A DNA stretch of 64,000 nucleotides from CBDCVO01 sp965223085 (GTDB taxonomy: Bacteria > Pseudomonadota > Gammaproteobacteria > Ga0077536): contig OZ244981.1 of assembly GCA_965223085.1 (NCBI GenBank), forward strand, positions 3,596,001-3,660,000, in the 5' to 3' direction. A model generated the notes under the pieces. It saw only the letters and a list, made by a program, of their open reading frames with translations. It searched no databases and was not told the origin of the DNA. The position numbers were made by a program, and so were the translations under genes. Position 1 is the first letter of the stretch. Every line of letters begins with the position of its first letter. Positions 26,634 to 35,988 of this stretch are shown piece after piece.

Positions 26634-28379
26634 CTAGCGGCGTTCGCGCAGCCGTTCAGTTGCGTGTTCGTCGATGGCGTGTTGATCGGTAATTACAACA
26701 CCGTAGCGTTCGCGCGCCTGGGTAGTGCTAACAAGACCATCGCGAACATCATCGCGTACGCGTGCAGGATCGCGTTGTCGCGGATCGCCAAACCCGCCGC
26801 CACCGCTTTGATAGATCTCAACGATGTCGCCGGTGTTGAAACGGTAGAAACTTTCGGTATCGATTGGCGAACGTTGACCTTCTTGGTGCAAGTACAGTTG
26901 ATGAGGTGGAGCGGCACCGCCTCCGGCGAGGCCGAACGGTGCCGTTGCGGCCCGGTTGCCGCCGCCAAAATTTGCGGCCTCGATATCGTTAGTGTCCACG
27001 CGCCAGCGATATATCGTGCCCATGCCACCACGCCATTGACCGGCGCCAGCACTATCGGGCCAAAATTCATACTGCAGCACGGTGTAGGGCGTCACTAGCT
27101 CGTGGAGCTCCGGATCCGGCGCGCGCAAGCCCCCGGCGCAGATCACAGTGCCGAGGTGATCCCAGCCGTCACTGCCATGACTAGCACCGGCGCCACCTTT
27201 GCTCATGAAATGAATGTCGGCAAAAGGTCGCCCCGTGGCGGGATTAAAGCCCATCGTGGCGGGGGCACACCTCCGCGACCAGCCCGCATCGACGCAGCGC
27301 GGATCGGCAGCGGCAAGCGCCAACCACACCGCTTCGATAATCGCCTGTGCCGCCGCGATGGTGCAACCGGCAACCGGAGCCGGTTCCATAGCATGGGTAA
27401 CCGTGCCCGCGGGCGCGCAAACCTCCAATGCCCGTAATGCGCCTTCGTTGAAACGCACGTCGCCGCCGAGTGCCATGAACAAAGCCAAGTAGGCCGAGGA
27501 GGTAGTATTCGCTAACGTGCTGTTGACATAACCGGCGGCTTGCGGATCACTGCCGCTGAAGTCGAAACGTATGCTTTGATCGCTCACCGTCACTTCGACA
27601 TCAACCGTGATCATTTGGTCTTTATTGATACCGTCATGATCGATCAGGCGGGATGCATGGTAGCGACCGTTGGGGAGTTGTTCGAGCGCCCTACGCATCT
27701 GCCGCTCGGCGGCGTCGAAAATGCGCTCGATGGCGCTATAGAGCGTTGCGAGATCGTATTTTTCTAACAAGGCTATCAAACCGCGCTGACCAATCGAGAC
27801 GGCGCCAACTTGGCAATTAATATCACCCTCGACCAAAAACGGTAAGTGCACGTTTAATAAAATCGTTTCGAGCAGAGATTTATTCAGATTTCCCGCATCG
27901 TAAAGTTTTGCGGGCGGGATGCGTATGCATTCGTCCCAAACGCTGCGTGCGCCCGGATTATAACCAGCGACACCGCCACCACCGACGTCGGCGTGATGTC
28001 CTTTACAGGCGGCCCAAAACGCGATCTCCTCGCGGTGAAATATGGGTTTTGCAATCGTGATGTCTGGCGGGTGATTATTACCGCGATAAGGGTCATTCAA
28101 GATGAAGACATCACCCGGGCAGATGTCGCCGTCGAACGCGCTCGCGATACTACGCAGAGCGTACGGTAAGGCGGCCATTAATATTGGGATATAAGCGGTT
28201 TGCGCTACCAAGCGCAGGCCTCGATCAAAAATCGCGGTGGCAAAGTCGCGGGCTTCGGAGATAATCGGGGAGCGCGAGGTCCGCAACATCGTTGCGCCGA
28301 TTTCTTTACTGAGCGCATCGAGGCGGTTATCTATCACCGTCACCAATATGGGATCGGGTGAAGCAGCGCTAGTGCTCAC
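26634..28379 (-). CDS. Hydantoinase B / oxoprolinase family, HyuB-like
   Basis: 581 residues from a GTG at 28379 with GAGGAG upstream. Typical HyuB features are seen in order: L-V-T-V-I-D-N-R-L-D-A-L-S-K-E-I-G-A-T-M-L (start), I-L-N-D-P-Y-R-G-N-N-H-P-P-D-I-T, K-G-H-H-A-D-V-G-G, D-F-S-G-S-D-P-Q-A-A-G-Y-V-N-S and Q-S-G-G-G-G-F-G-D-P-R. HyuB pairs with HyuA for ATP-dependent opening of hydantoin or lactam rings, or for carboxylation in related acetone and acetophenone carboxylases. It overlaps the end of hyuA by 11 bases. This subunit is intact although its partner gene is broken. Substrate is unknown. Confidence 0.92.
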   Translation of the reverse strand: MSTSAASPDPILVTVIDNRLDALSKEIGATMLRTSRSPIISEARDFATAIFDRGLRLVAQTAYIPILMAALPYALRSIASAFDGDICPGDVFILNDPYRGNNHPPDITIAKPIFHREEIAFWAACKGHHADVGGGGVAGYNPGARSVWDECIRIPPAKLYDAGNLNKSLLETILLNVHLPFLVEGDINCQVGAVSIGQRGLIALLEKYDLATLYSAIERIFDAAERQMRRALEQLPNGRYHASRLIDHDGINKDQMITVDVEVTVSDQSIRFDFSGSDPQAAGYVNSTLANTTSSAYLALFMALGGDVRFNEGALRALEVCAPAGTVTHAMEPAPVAGCTIAAAQAIIEAVWLALAAADPRCVDAGWSRRCAPATMGFNPATGRPFADIHFMSKGGAGASHGSDGWDHLGTVICAGGLRAPDPELHELVTPYTVLQYEFWPDSAGAGQWRGGMGTIYRWRVDTNDIEAANFGGGNRAATAPFGLAGGGAAPPHQLYLHQEGQRSPIDTESFYRFNTGDIVEIYQSGGGGFGDPRQRDPARVRDDVRDGLVSTTQARERYGVVITDQHAIDEHATERLRERR

Positions 28380-30467
28380 TGTCGTATTCTCCTCGCAGTC
28401 GGCGGCAAAGCGCGGCGACGTCGGTTTGTTTGCGATGCATTACGTAATTTGAATATTCGTCACAACGCAAAGCGAAGTCTTGCGGGACGACGATCGTAGT
28501 TGTCGGTTGCACGACGATCGCCGGTCCGGCGATGACATTGCCCGGGTTGAGGGCGAAACCAGCGTAGACTGGCACCGTAATGTAGTGCGAATCCAGGTAA
28601 ATTTCGCGTTGTCCACAGCGAGCGTGGTCAGCGTCAGGGGGGCCGAGCGCACGCGCTAGGTGTCGCGGCGGCGATGTCTTACCGCGCGCGGTAAGCCGTA
28701 TATTGATAACTTCTAACGGCGCGTCCATCATCGCGTAGCCGTACAAGTTCTCATGGCGAGTGTGAAACGCCGCGGCGATAGCATCGACGTTGACGACCTC
28801 AATACTCCCCGGATCAGGAATGTTGATATCTACTTCGTGGAATTGTCCAACGTAGCGAAGATCGGCACGCCATTCAAACTCTCGTGCGCTTTCGGCGACG
28901 CCTTCTTGCGCGAGCGTCGCCGCGGCGACGGTGGTCAACTGCGCGCTGATTTTTCGAAGTTCCTCGAGCTTGAGCGCCGAGAGTAGGCTAGTGTAGGTGC
29001 GAACGTAATCATGTTTGAGATCCGAAATCAGCATGCCTGCCGTACAAAATACCGATGACTCACGCGGAATCAACAACAGCGGGATGTCGAGTTCACGGGC
29101 CAACGCGGCCGCATGCAATGGTCCGGCACCACCCGCCACCACCAGGGCGAATTCGCGGGGATCGTACCCCCGTTGTACCGACACCGCGGCTAGCGCGGCG
29201 GCCATGTTGTTATTGACGATGGTAAAAATGCCCTCTGCCGCGCTGGCGGCGTCGCGACGTCATTTTGAATCGGTGCACGCGCTGCACTGGGGTCAAAATC
29301 AAGCTCACCCGCTTCGAAAAACTCGGGATCGAGATAGCCGAGTACGAATTGGGCGTCGGTGACCGTCGCGCGACAGCCGCCGCGGCCATAAAGCGCCGGT
29401 CCGGGTACGGCACCGGCGCTCTTCGGTCCGACCCGCAATAGGCCGCCGTCGTCGATCCAAGCGAGAGAGCCGCCGCCGGCACCGACGGTGTGAATGTCTA
29501 AACTCGGCGCCGCGAGGCTATGCTCGCCGATCGTAGTTTCGGTCGTGACGCTCGGTTTCGCGTTTTGCACTAATGCGACATCAAATGAGGTGCCGCCCAT
29601 GTCCACGGTGATGAGGTTCCTAAATCCATGCGTTGCGCCGTAGAATAGGCCTGCGAGTGGGGCACCGGCCGGGCCCGAGAGCAGCGTATTCACGGCGAAA
29701 CGTTCCGCCACGTCGGACGCCATCACCCCCCCATTCGATTGCATGATCAGCAGTTGGCCCTGAAACGATGCCGCAGCTAAGGCGGTGCGCAAATTGTGCA
29801 AGTAGCGTTTTAGCACCGGTCCCACATAGGCGTTTAGGACCGTCGTGCTGTGTCGCTCGTAGACACGGATTTGGGGCAGGACTTCGCTCGACAAGGAGAT
29901 GTAGACGTTGGGGAGTTCGACCTCGAGAAGGTCGCGAATACGTCGTTCGTGGCTTGGGTTTTGAAAAGACCACAGCAGTGATACCGCAACCGCCTCTACC
30001 GCATGCTCGCGAAAGTAGCGCGCTGCGGCGATCACATCGTCCTCATTTAAGCGACGAAGAACGTCACCGGCGTAGTTTATTCGTTCATCTACCACGCGCA
30101 CCCGATGTCGGGGAACGAGCGGCTTGGGCTGCGCGTATTTTTCGAATTGTCGTGCCTTCAGGCCGCGTCGCATCGCTAAAATATCGCGAAATCCTTTAGT
30201 CGTAATGAATCCCGTTACCGCGCCGTCGGCCGTGAGGGCGGCATTCGTTGTGATAGTCGTGCCATGAACGATGGTGTCGATATGGTTGACGAAAGTATGC
30301 AGGTCCAACTGATGCGCCGCTGCCGCTTTTTCAAGGCCGCGGAAGAATCCGATCGTCGGATCGTCCGGGGTGGTCGACGTTTTGTAGATCTCCGTATGCC
30401 CGTGATTGTCAATGAGCAGAAAATCAGTAAACGTTCCGCCGACGTCGACGCCCAGGCGATAAGTCAT
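28369..30467 (-). pseudogene. Hydantoinase A / oxoprolinase family, HyuA-like, disrupted
   Basis: The N-terminal part starts at ATG 30467 (M-T-Y-R-L-G-V-D-V-G-G-T-F-T-D-F, the ATPase phosphate loop) and runs normally through I-T-V-D-M-G-G-T-S-F-D and G-P-A-L-Y-G-R-G-G to about 29250. It then leaves the frame and stops at 29190. The rest (I-V-N-N-N-M-A-A-A-L, V-A-G-G-A-G-P-L-H-A) is in another frame and continues to 28369. Spacing at the junction suggests a small deletion of roughly 20-25 bases rather than a single-base slip. It is followed by hyuB and lies downstream of the MATE and thioesterase genes on the same strand. The two halves could be made separately only if an internal start such as 29205 is used. 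Confidence 0.8.
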
Positions 30468-30551
30468 GGGCGCGTGCCTCGCCCGCAATGGGTGAGTTGT
30501 GCGGCGTCCCAAACATTGCGGCACTGCCGTCGCGCCGACATCGCAACGTGC

Positions 30552-31019
30552 TCAAAAGTCATATACTATTTCACCTCCTGGTGGAGATCCCTGTTGAAGC
30601 GGATCGGGTTGTTCCAGCAATACCCGTAGGGGTTTCGGTATCGCGACCGAGTTCAGCGTGTTGTCGTGCTCTAGGCGCGCATAAACGCGGGTCGCGCGGC
30701 CGTCGCTGATCGGGGCGCCGCTGTGCCGCAAAACGCAGCGAGTTTGCCAGTGCAAAGTACTCGTGCCGATACGCTCGAGCTTGATCGCGCTGATAATTTC
30801 ATCACCGTAACGTGCCGGACCCACAAATCGAAACGTTACTTCACCCATCACGAAAGTTGCTCGCTGGGCGCGAATCATGCGATCGATGGGGTGGCCCAGG
30901 GCGCGGAACAGTTCGTGCTCAGTATCATTAAACCAGGCGAGGATATGCGGATAGTAGACTAGGCTAAATTGGTCGCACTCGCCCCAGGTCAAAGTATGCG
31001 CTCGCCAATAACGAACCAT
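30552..31019 (-). CDS. Acyl-CoA thioesterase, 4-hydroxybenzoyl-CoA thioesterase type (hot-dog fold)
   Basis: 155 residues. The N-terminal T-W-G-E-C-D-Q-F-S-L-V-Y-Y-P-H-I-L-A-W-F follows the hot-dog pattern W-G-x-C-D-x-x-G-I-V-Y-Y-P; the conserved Asp (in E-C-D) is the catalytic residue of the 4HBT group. F-V-G-P-A-R-Y-G-D-E-I and the later beta strands fit the fold. It hydrolyses a CoA thioester in the cytoplasm. Its start is immediately after the MATE gene stop (one base between), and hyuA follows 84 bases downstream, so these genes probably share a transcript. The substrate is not known. Confidence 0.85.
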   Translation of the reverse strand: MVRYWRAHTLTWGECDQFSLVYYPHILAWFNDTEHELFRALGHPIDRMIRAQRATFVMGEVTFRFVGPARYGDEIISAIKLERIGTSTLHWQTRCVLRHSGAPISDGRATRVYARLEHDNTLNSVAIPKPLRVLLEQPDPLQQGSPPGGEIVYDF

Positions 31020-31020
31020 G

Positions 31021-32484
31021 TTAAACCTCGCGGGTTTTCCAGCGTCCCTTGGAGAACATCCGCAGTGCCAGCAGGGCCAGCAAGGATTCGCTGATAAATA
31101 CCGCCCAAAACACGCCCTGCGGCCCCCAGTTTAGCGCGCGTGATAGGCCATAGGCTAACGGGATCTCGATGATCCAAAAACATATGAGGTTGAGTTTCGT
31201 CGGCGTGGCAGTGTCACCTGCGCCATTGAAAGCCTGCTCCAGCACCATGGCAAGTGCGTAGAAGATCAAGCCATAGCTCAAAATACGCAAACAGTCGACC
31301 GCCGCCGCCTGCGCGGCATGGGGGTCGGCCGAGAGCTGCGCGAAGCTACTGCCAGAGCCCAAGAAAATATTCACCAAGGTGTGGGACATAGTCAGGCACA
31401 GCGCCATGACGAGGCCGAGAAAAACGCAGTTATAGATCGCGGTTAAGCATACTGCGTGCGCCGCTCGCTGCGGATTACGCGCGCCTAGGGCTTGGCCGAC
31501 AAGTGTTGCCGCGGCGTTGCTCAAACCCCAGGCTGGTAGATACGTTAGCAGCAGAATGCGCAGGCCGACAGTATAGCCAGCAACCACGTGATCGCCGAAA
31601 TGTGCGGTGATACGAAAAAGAAACACCCAACTCGCGGTGGCGACAAAAAATTGCGCGATACCCCCCGCGGACACGTTGAGCAAGTTGCGCGCCACGCCCC
31701 AATCCCACGTCACCGCGTTGTCCGCTAGCCGTACGCGACCGACGCCGCGCCTTAGGATCGAGATCTGATAGGCAACACCCACGCTGCGTCCGATAGTCGT
31801 CGCCAGCGCGGCGCCGGTAAGCCCCAGCTCCGGAAACGGGCCGTAGCCGAAAATAAGGCAGGGGTCGAGTACCATGTTGACGAGGTTGGCCAACCACAAG
31901 CTTTTCATGGCTAGAACGGCGTCGCCTGCGCCCCGGAAAATCGCATTGTGAACGTGCAGCAAGAGAATAATAACGTTGCTACCGAGCAACAGGCGCGTGT
32001 ACGTCGAACCCGTTTCTATAGCGACACTGGAAACCCCCATCAACGCTAGTATGTGATCGCCCCACAATGCGCACGGTAGGCCGAGCAAGACGCCACAAGC
32101 GAGGGCTACAATGACAGCGTGAAAGGCTGTCTGCGACGCTTTATCTGGATCGCGTTCGCCGATGCGGCGTGCGACCAAGGCGGTCGCGCCCATGCCCAAA
32201 CCGATGGCGACGGCGTAGACGAGCGTGAGCACAGATTCTGTGATCCCAACGGTTGCGATCGCGTGCTGACCGAGGTGCGCGACAAACCAGATATCGACGA
32301 CGGCGAACAAGGACTCCATCACCATTTCCAGCATCATAGGCACGGCCAACAAGAAGATGGCGCGATTGAGCGAGCCGCGGGTGTAGTCGAATGTCGCGCC
32401 CGCTAAAGCGGCGCGCAGGGCTGCATGCCATGGTAAGTCGGTAACCGAGAGCACGGGTGTTGACGGGTCGTGGCGCTGCTGCAT
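31021..32484 (-). CDS. MATE-family multidrug/metabolite efflux transporter
   Basis: 487 residues with about twelve membrane helices in two pseudo-symmetric halves. The first MATE half has I-F-L-L-A-V-P-M-M-L-E-M-V-M-E-S-L-F-A, a D-I-W-F-V-A-H-L-G loop and A-L-V-A-R-R-I-G-E-R-D. The second has A-A-T-L-V-G-Q-A-L-G-A-R-N-P-Q-R-A. These are cation-coupled exporters of drugs or metabolites. It is the first gene of the minus-strand set MATE-thioesterase-hyuA-hyuB and is divergent from the UGA-containing ArsC-like gene, with 86 bases between the starts. Confidence 0.93.
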   Translation of the reverse strand: MQQRHDPSTPVLSVTDLPWHAALRAALAGATFDYTRGSLNRAIFLLAVPMMLEMVMESLFAVVDIWFVAHLGQHAIATVGITESVLTLVYAVAIGLGMGATALVARRIGERDPDKASQTAFHAVIVALACGVLLGLPCALWGDHILALMGVSSVAIETGSTYTRLLLGSNVIILLLHVHNAIFRGAGDAVLAMKSLWLANLVNMVLDPCLIFGYGPFPELGLTGAALATTIGRSVGVAYQISILRRGVGRVRLADNAVTWDWGVARNLLNVSAGGIAQFFVATASWVFLFRITAHFGDHVVAGYTVGLRILLLTYLPAWGLSNAAATLVGQALGARNPQRAAHAVCLTAIYNCVFLGLVMALCLTMSHTLVNIFLGSGSSFAQLSADPHAAQAAAVDCLRILSYGLIFYALAMVLEQAFNGAGDTATPTKLNLICFWIIEIPLAYGLSRALNWGPQGVFWAVFISESLLALLALRMFSKGRWKTREV

Positions 32485-32570
32485 GGATCCAGTGTACAGG
32501 CGGTTTTGTCGTGGTCGTCGTCAGCGAGCAATGCTATAGTCGCGCTGGGTAACACGACATAGTCGCAAAC

Positions 32571-32912
32571 GTGGCAAAAAATATTAATTGGTATTACTTT
32601 CGTAACGGCTGAACTAGCTGTAAACGAGCAGCCAAGTTTTTGGATGCACAGGGCTTGGAACCCAAAGAATCAGTATCAGCCTCACGCAAGCTGGGTCGCG
32701 ACGATGCGCTTGCACTGGCGGAACAAGCAAGCAAAGTGATTGTAGCAAAGGGCAAGAACGTTAAGTCCTTCCGCACGAAAGATGGGATCACAGACGAATT
32801 GTTAGATGCAATGCTGGGGCCGACTGGAAATTTACGCGCGCCGACTTTGCGAGTCGGCAAAACTGTGTTGGTCGGATTTAACGAGGAACAGTACGGTCAA
32901 TGTTTGGGCTGA
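32571..32912 (+). CDS. ArsC-family thioredoxin-fold protein, candidate selenoprotein (in-frame UGA = Sec)
   Basis: The frame opens at GTG 32571 (an upstream in-frame TAA leaves no other usual start) and reads V-A-K-N-I-N-W-Y-Y-F-R-N-G, then UGA (32610-32612), then T-S-C-K-R-A-A-K-F-L. It continues 100 codons to a UGA stop, with a conserved-looking G-P-T-G-N-L-R-A-P-T-L-R-V-G-K near the C-terminus. ArsC/Spx-like proteins have a redox Cys exactly at the UGA position (G-C-T-S-C-K). The result would be a U-x-x-C motif, Sec13 and Cys16, in a 113-residue protein. A SECIS-like hairpin follows at 32626-32649. Conventional gene calling would see only a fragment from TTG 32640. The role would be a small thiol/selenol oxidoreductase; arsenate as substrate is not shown. 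The alternative is a pseudogene with a nonsense mutation. Confidence 0.75.
32626..32649 (+). promoter_or_regulatory. Candidate bacterial SECIS hairpin
   Basis: Upper stem CCAA/TTGG (32632-32635 with 32640-32643) closes a GTTT apical loop. Below a G-A mismatch the stem goes on with A-T, C-G and G-C pairs, then an A-A mismatch and a G-C pair. The loop's first base, G32636, is 24 bases after the UGA. A guanine at the start of the apical loop and a distance of roughly 16-37 bases are known traits of bacterial SECIS elements bound by SelB. Confidence 0.55.
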
Positions 32913-32996
32913 GCCAGAATCAAGCGCTGGCAGCGGGCTTTGTGCGAAATCTCTGTCCTGCCTGAAGGGCAAAACGCCGCAATTGTCTGATAGCTC

Positions 32997-33917
32997 GTGA
33001 CGGTGCCGTGGCCACCGCCGTTGCGAAAGACGAATAGCGGGATCTACATTTTATTAATATTCGTCATGGCACTGTGGGCGAGCGGTGTAATCGTCGGTCG
33101 TTGGGCGCACGATGTATTACCACCTGTGGGCTTTTCTTTTTGGCGCTGGGTCCTCGCGGGCATCGTTTTGACACCGTTTGTGTGGCCGCGATTAGCGCTG
33201 CAACGTGAGCAGGTTCTCGAGAGCTGGCGTCATTTTTTCCTGCTCGCGCTATGCTTGGCAGGCGGTAGCACCTTGCTGTTGTGGTCTTTGCAATACACGA
33301 CCGCGACAAATGCCTCGCTGATCAGCGGTACCCAACCCGTGCTAACGCCGTTATTGGCATGGCTGATACTGCGTGAACGCCTCACGACGCGTTTGATGCT
33401 CGGTGCCACCTTGACGCTATGGGGTATCGTGGCGATGGTCGCGCGCCTAAATCTCGAGGTACTCAAAGGACTCGCGTTTAACGTGGGAGATATCTTGATT
33501 TTCGCGGCCGTTATTTGCTACGGACTGTATTCCATCTATGTGCAACGATGGATGTTGAACGTGCATCCTCTCGTAACCATGTATATGACTTGCCTCGGTG
33601 CAGCCAGCATTTTATTCCCGTGTTATCTCGCGGAGTCCGCTACACTGGGTGGTATCATTTGGACTGCTCGGGGCGCTCTTGCGATCGCTTACATGGCCTT
33701 GATCCCGACATTGTTGGCGGTAACGTTGTGGAACATCTGCATCGCTGCCGTCGGTGCCAGCCGCGCGACGACATTCATCAATTTGATTCCCGTGTTTGGG
33801 GTGCTGTTGGCGATCTTGTTTTTAGGGGAAAAATTGCACGTTTATCACCTCATTGGCGGCACCCTCGTTTGCATCGGCATTACCGTCGTCGTGTGGCGCC
33901 CGCGGAGCTGGGCTTGA
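32997..33917 (+). CDS. DMT/EamA-family transporter
   Basis: 306 residues from a GTG at 32997, with ten membrane helices in two EamA repeats. The first repeat includes L-W-A-S-G-V-I-V-G-R-W and N-A-S-L-I-S-G-T-Q-P-V-L-T-P-L-L-A-W, a classic EamA helix-4 motif. The second ends in T-T-F-I-N-L-I-P-V-F-G-V-L-L-A-I-L-F-L-G-E. This is a metabolite or amino-acid exporter type. It follows the ArsC-like gene by 84 bases on the same strand. Substrate cannot be inferred. Confidence 0.9.
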   Translation: MTVPWPPPLRKTNSGIYILLIFVMALWASGVIVGRWAHDVLPPVGFSFWRWVLAGIVLTPFVWPRLALQREQVLESWRHFFLLALCLAGGSTLLLWSLQYTTATNASLISGTQPVLTPLLAWLILRERLTTRLMLGATLTLWGIVAMVARLNLEVLKGLAFNVGDILIFAAVICYGLYSIYVQRWMLNVHPLVTMYMTCLGAASILFPCYLAESATLGGIIWTARGALAIAYMALIPTLLAVTLWNICIAAVGASRATTFINLIPVFGVLLAILFLGEKLHVYHLIGGTLVCIGITVVVWRPRSWA

Positions 33918-33963
33918 GCTTCGTGGTGAGCGTGCAGGCGATAACGCCAAACGTGGAGAGCTA

Positions 33964-35169
33964 GTGGCGATTACGGCAGAAATTCCCTACGGCGCTTATT
34001 GGTCGACGCCTTTTTGCAGGTGGTAGACGGACTTTCAACGCCTGCACGCGATAAAATTCGCGGGCTATACCGTCGCGCAGGAAGCGGTTATACGAGACTG
34101 GGATACAAAAACGATCGATCGTATGGTACTCGGCACGACGATTCCGCAGGCGCAGTGTTTTTATGGCGCCCCGTGGCTGGCGTCGATCGCCGGTTGGGGC
34201 GAAATCTCCGGACCCACAGTGGCGCAAGCATGCGCGACTGGGGTGCGCAGTGTGCAAACGGCTGTCGCGGAAGTTGAAATGGGGCTCGCAAATACAGTGC
34301 TTGTCGTTACAGCCGACCGCACTTCTAATGGCGCGCACCTATACTACCCCGATCCGCGCGCTCCTGGTGGCACTGGCACCCACGAAAACTGGGTGCTCGA
34401 TAATTTTTCTTGTGATCCCGTCGGCCAGCACGCGATGGTTCAAACAGCGGAAAATATCGCGAAGCTATATACGATCACGACTGCTGAACAACACGATCTC
34501 GTCTTACGCCGTTACCGTCAATACCAAGATGCTCGTGCTGAGGACGCCGCCTTTCACAAGCGCTTTATGCGTTTACCTTTTGCTGTAGCGAATGCGAAGT
34601 TTACTCGTGCCGTTGGCGATCTCGACGGTGATGTCGGCGTGGCCGCTAGCACTGCCGAGGGCGTAGCTAAACTCGAGCCAGTGTTGCCGGGTGGTACGGT
34701 GACGTTCGCCGCGCAGACACACCCTGCAGACGGTAATGCAGGCGTCGTAGTCGCAACCCCGGCGCGCTGCCGCGAATTGTCGCGTGATGCCAACATTCGC
34801 GTGCGGATTTTAGGTTTCGGGCAGGCTCGCGCAGCGCTGGCGTATATGCCCGAAGCTCCGGCACCGGCGGCGAATGCGGCGCTGACAATGGCGCAACTCG
34901 ATATTGCGCAGATTGATGCCGTGAAAACCCATAATCCGTTTGCAATAAATGACATCGTTTTCGCACAGCAAACGGGTTTTCCGCTGGCGAACATGAACAA
35001 CTATGGATGCTCGTTGATCTGGGGGCATCCGCAAGGACCAACCGGCGTGCGCGCTATCATCGAACTGATCGAAGAGCTGGCAGAACGCGGCGGCGGGCGG
35101 GGATTGTTTACAGGCTGTGCGGCCGGCGATACGGCAATGGCGCTCGTGCTCCGTGTTGATGTTGCTTAA
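33964..35169 (+). pseudogene. Thiolase-like (acetyl-CoA acetyltransferase family) gene with nonsense codon
   Basis: A GTG at 33964, with GGAGAG just upstream, opens V-A-I-T-A-E-I-P-Y-G-A-Y-W-S-T-P-F-C-R-W. A TAG at 34024-34026 follows, after which the same frame goes on with T-D-F-Q-R-L-H-A and runs to 35169. Without that codon the protein would have about 400 residues, the normal thiolase length, with the nucleophile Cys in A-Q-A-C-A-T-G-V-R-S and a late N-N-Y-G-C-S-L-I-W-G-H-P-Q-G-P motif. The stop is most simply a CAG-to-TAG change, since Q follows R-W in this family as I recall it. Re-initiation at ATG 34123 would give 348 residues lacking the first strands. There is no frameshift. Confidence 0.75.
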
Positions 35170-35208
35170 ACCCCGCGCGCACTCGTCAGGCGCCACAGAG
35201 AGGAACCA

Positions 35209-35988
35209 ATGATCGACCGTCGACCCCGTATTTTGCTTACCAACGACGACAGCCACGATTCACCGTTATTTCATTTTGCGATCGACGCGCTCGGTGAACT
35301 GGGTGACTTACATGTCGCGGTGCCGGCTACCGAACAAAGCTGGAAAGGCAAGTCCATGACGCGTTACGGACCGTTATATGCAGAACGTATTCAAATCCAC
35401 GATTGTCCAGCGTGGTCGATTACCGGCACGCCGGCCGATTGTGTCAACATCGCGATTTATCATTTACTCGATGAACCCCCCGATATCGTTGTCTCTGGGA
35501 TCAATATCGGCAAAAACGTAGGTCTTGGTTTTGTCTACGCGTCGGGCACTATAGGCGCTTGCATCGAAGCTAACATCGCGGGTTTGCCGGGGCTTGCCTT
35601 GTCGCAAGAACTGACGCCGGAGGATTTTTTTCATTGGGACAAGCAGCGCGAATTTAAACCTGGGACGCGCGCTGATTTGCAGCAACTGATACGTGAATTA
35701 GTCCCTAGAGTTTGGCGGGCGTTGATCGATAAGCATTTCGAGGCGCCGACGACCTGGAACGTAAATTTTCCTTACACGCCTGCCGCGACACCCTCGATTC
35801 GTCACACCCGCCTCGGGTTTACGACGTACGGTGATTGTTTTCGCCATAAAGGCGATCAATATGTGTTCGGACTGACGCGCACTAACATCGATCCCGATGC
35901 GGATACCGACGATACGACGCTAAAAGCTGGCCACGTGAGCGCGACGTTGCTCGATATTCGTACTTTTGGCCAGGCACTGCGAGGTTGA
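35209..35988 (+). CDS. SurE-like 5'/3'-nucleotidase
   Basis: 259 residues with GAGAGGAA before the ATG. The metal site R-I-L-L-T-N-D-D-S (canonical N-D-D) is at residues about 8-16. V-S-G-I-N-I-G-K-N-V-G and Y-A-S-G-T-I-G-A-C-I-E-A match the SurE signature V-S-G-I-N-x-G-x-N and Y-S-G-T-V-G-A-A-x-E. SurE proteins dephosphorylate nucleotides in the cytoplasm. The usual housekeeping neighbours (pcm, rpoS, truD) are absent, and the loop after N-D-D differs from the housekeeping form, so this looks like an accessory paralogue in the catabolic cluster, 40 bases after the thiolase-like gene. Confidence 0.85.
   Translation: MIDRRPRILLTNDDSHDSPLFHFAIDALGELGDLHVAVPATEQSWKGKSMTRYGPLYAERIQIHDCPAWSITGTPADCVNIAIYHLLDEPPDIVVSGINIGKNVGLGFVYASGTIGACIEANIAGLPGLALSQELTPEDFFHWDKQREFKPGTRADLQQLIRELVPRVWRALIDKHFEAPTTWNVNFPYTPAATPSIRHTRLGFTTYGDCFRHKGDQYVFGLTRTNIDPDADTDDTTLKAGHVSATLLDIRTFGQALRG

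Noticed and set aside
34024..34026. TAG read as pyrrolysine or suppressed amber
   Set aside because: No pylTSBCD-like gene is visible, pyrrolysine is confined mostly to methylamine methyltransferases, and neighbouring genes are also broken, so a simple nonsense mutation is the better explanation.
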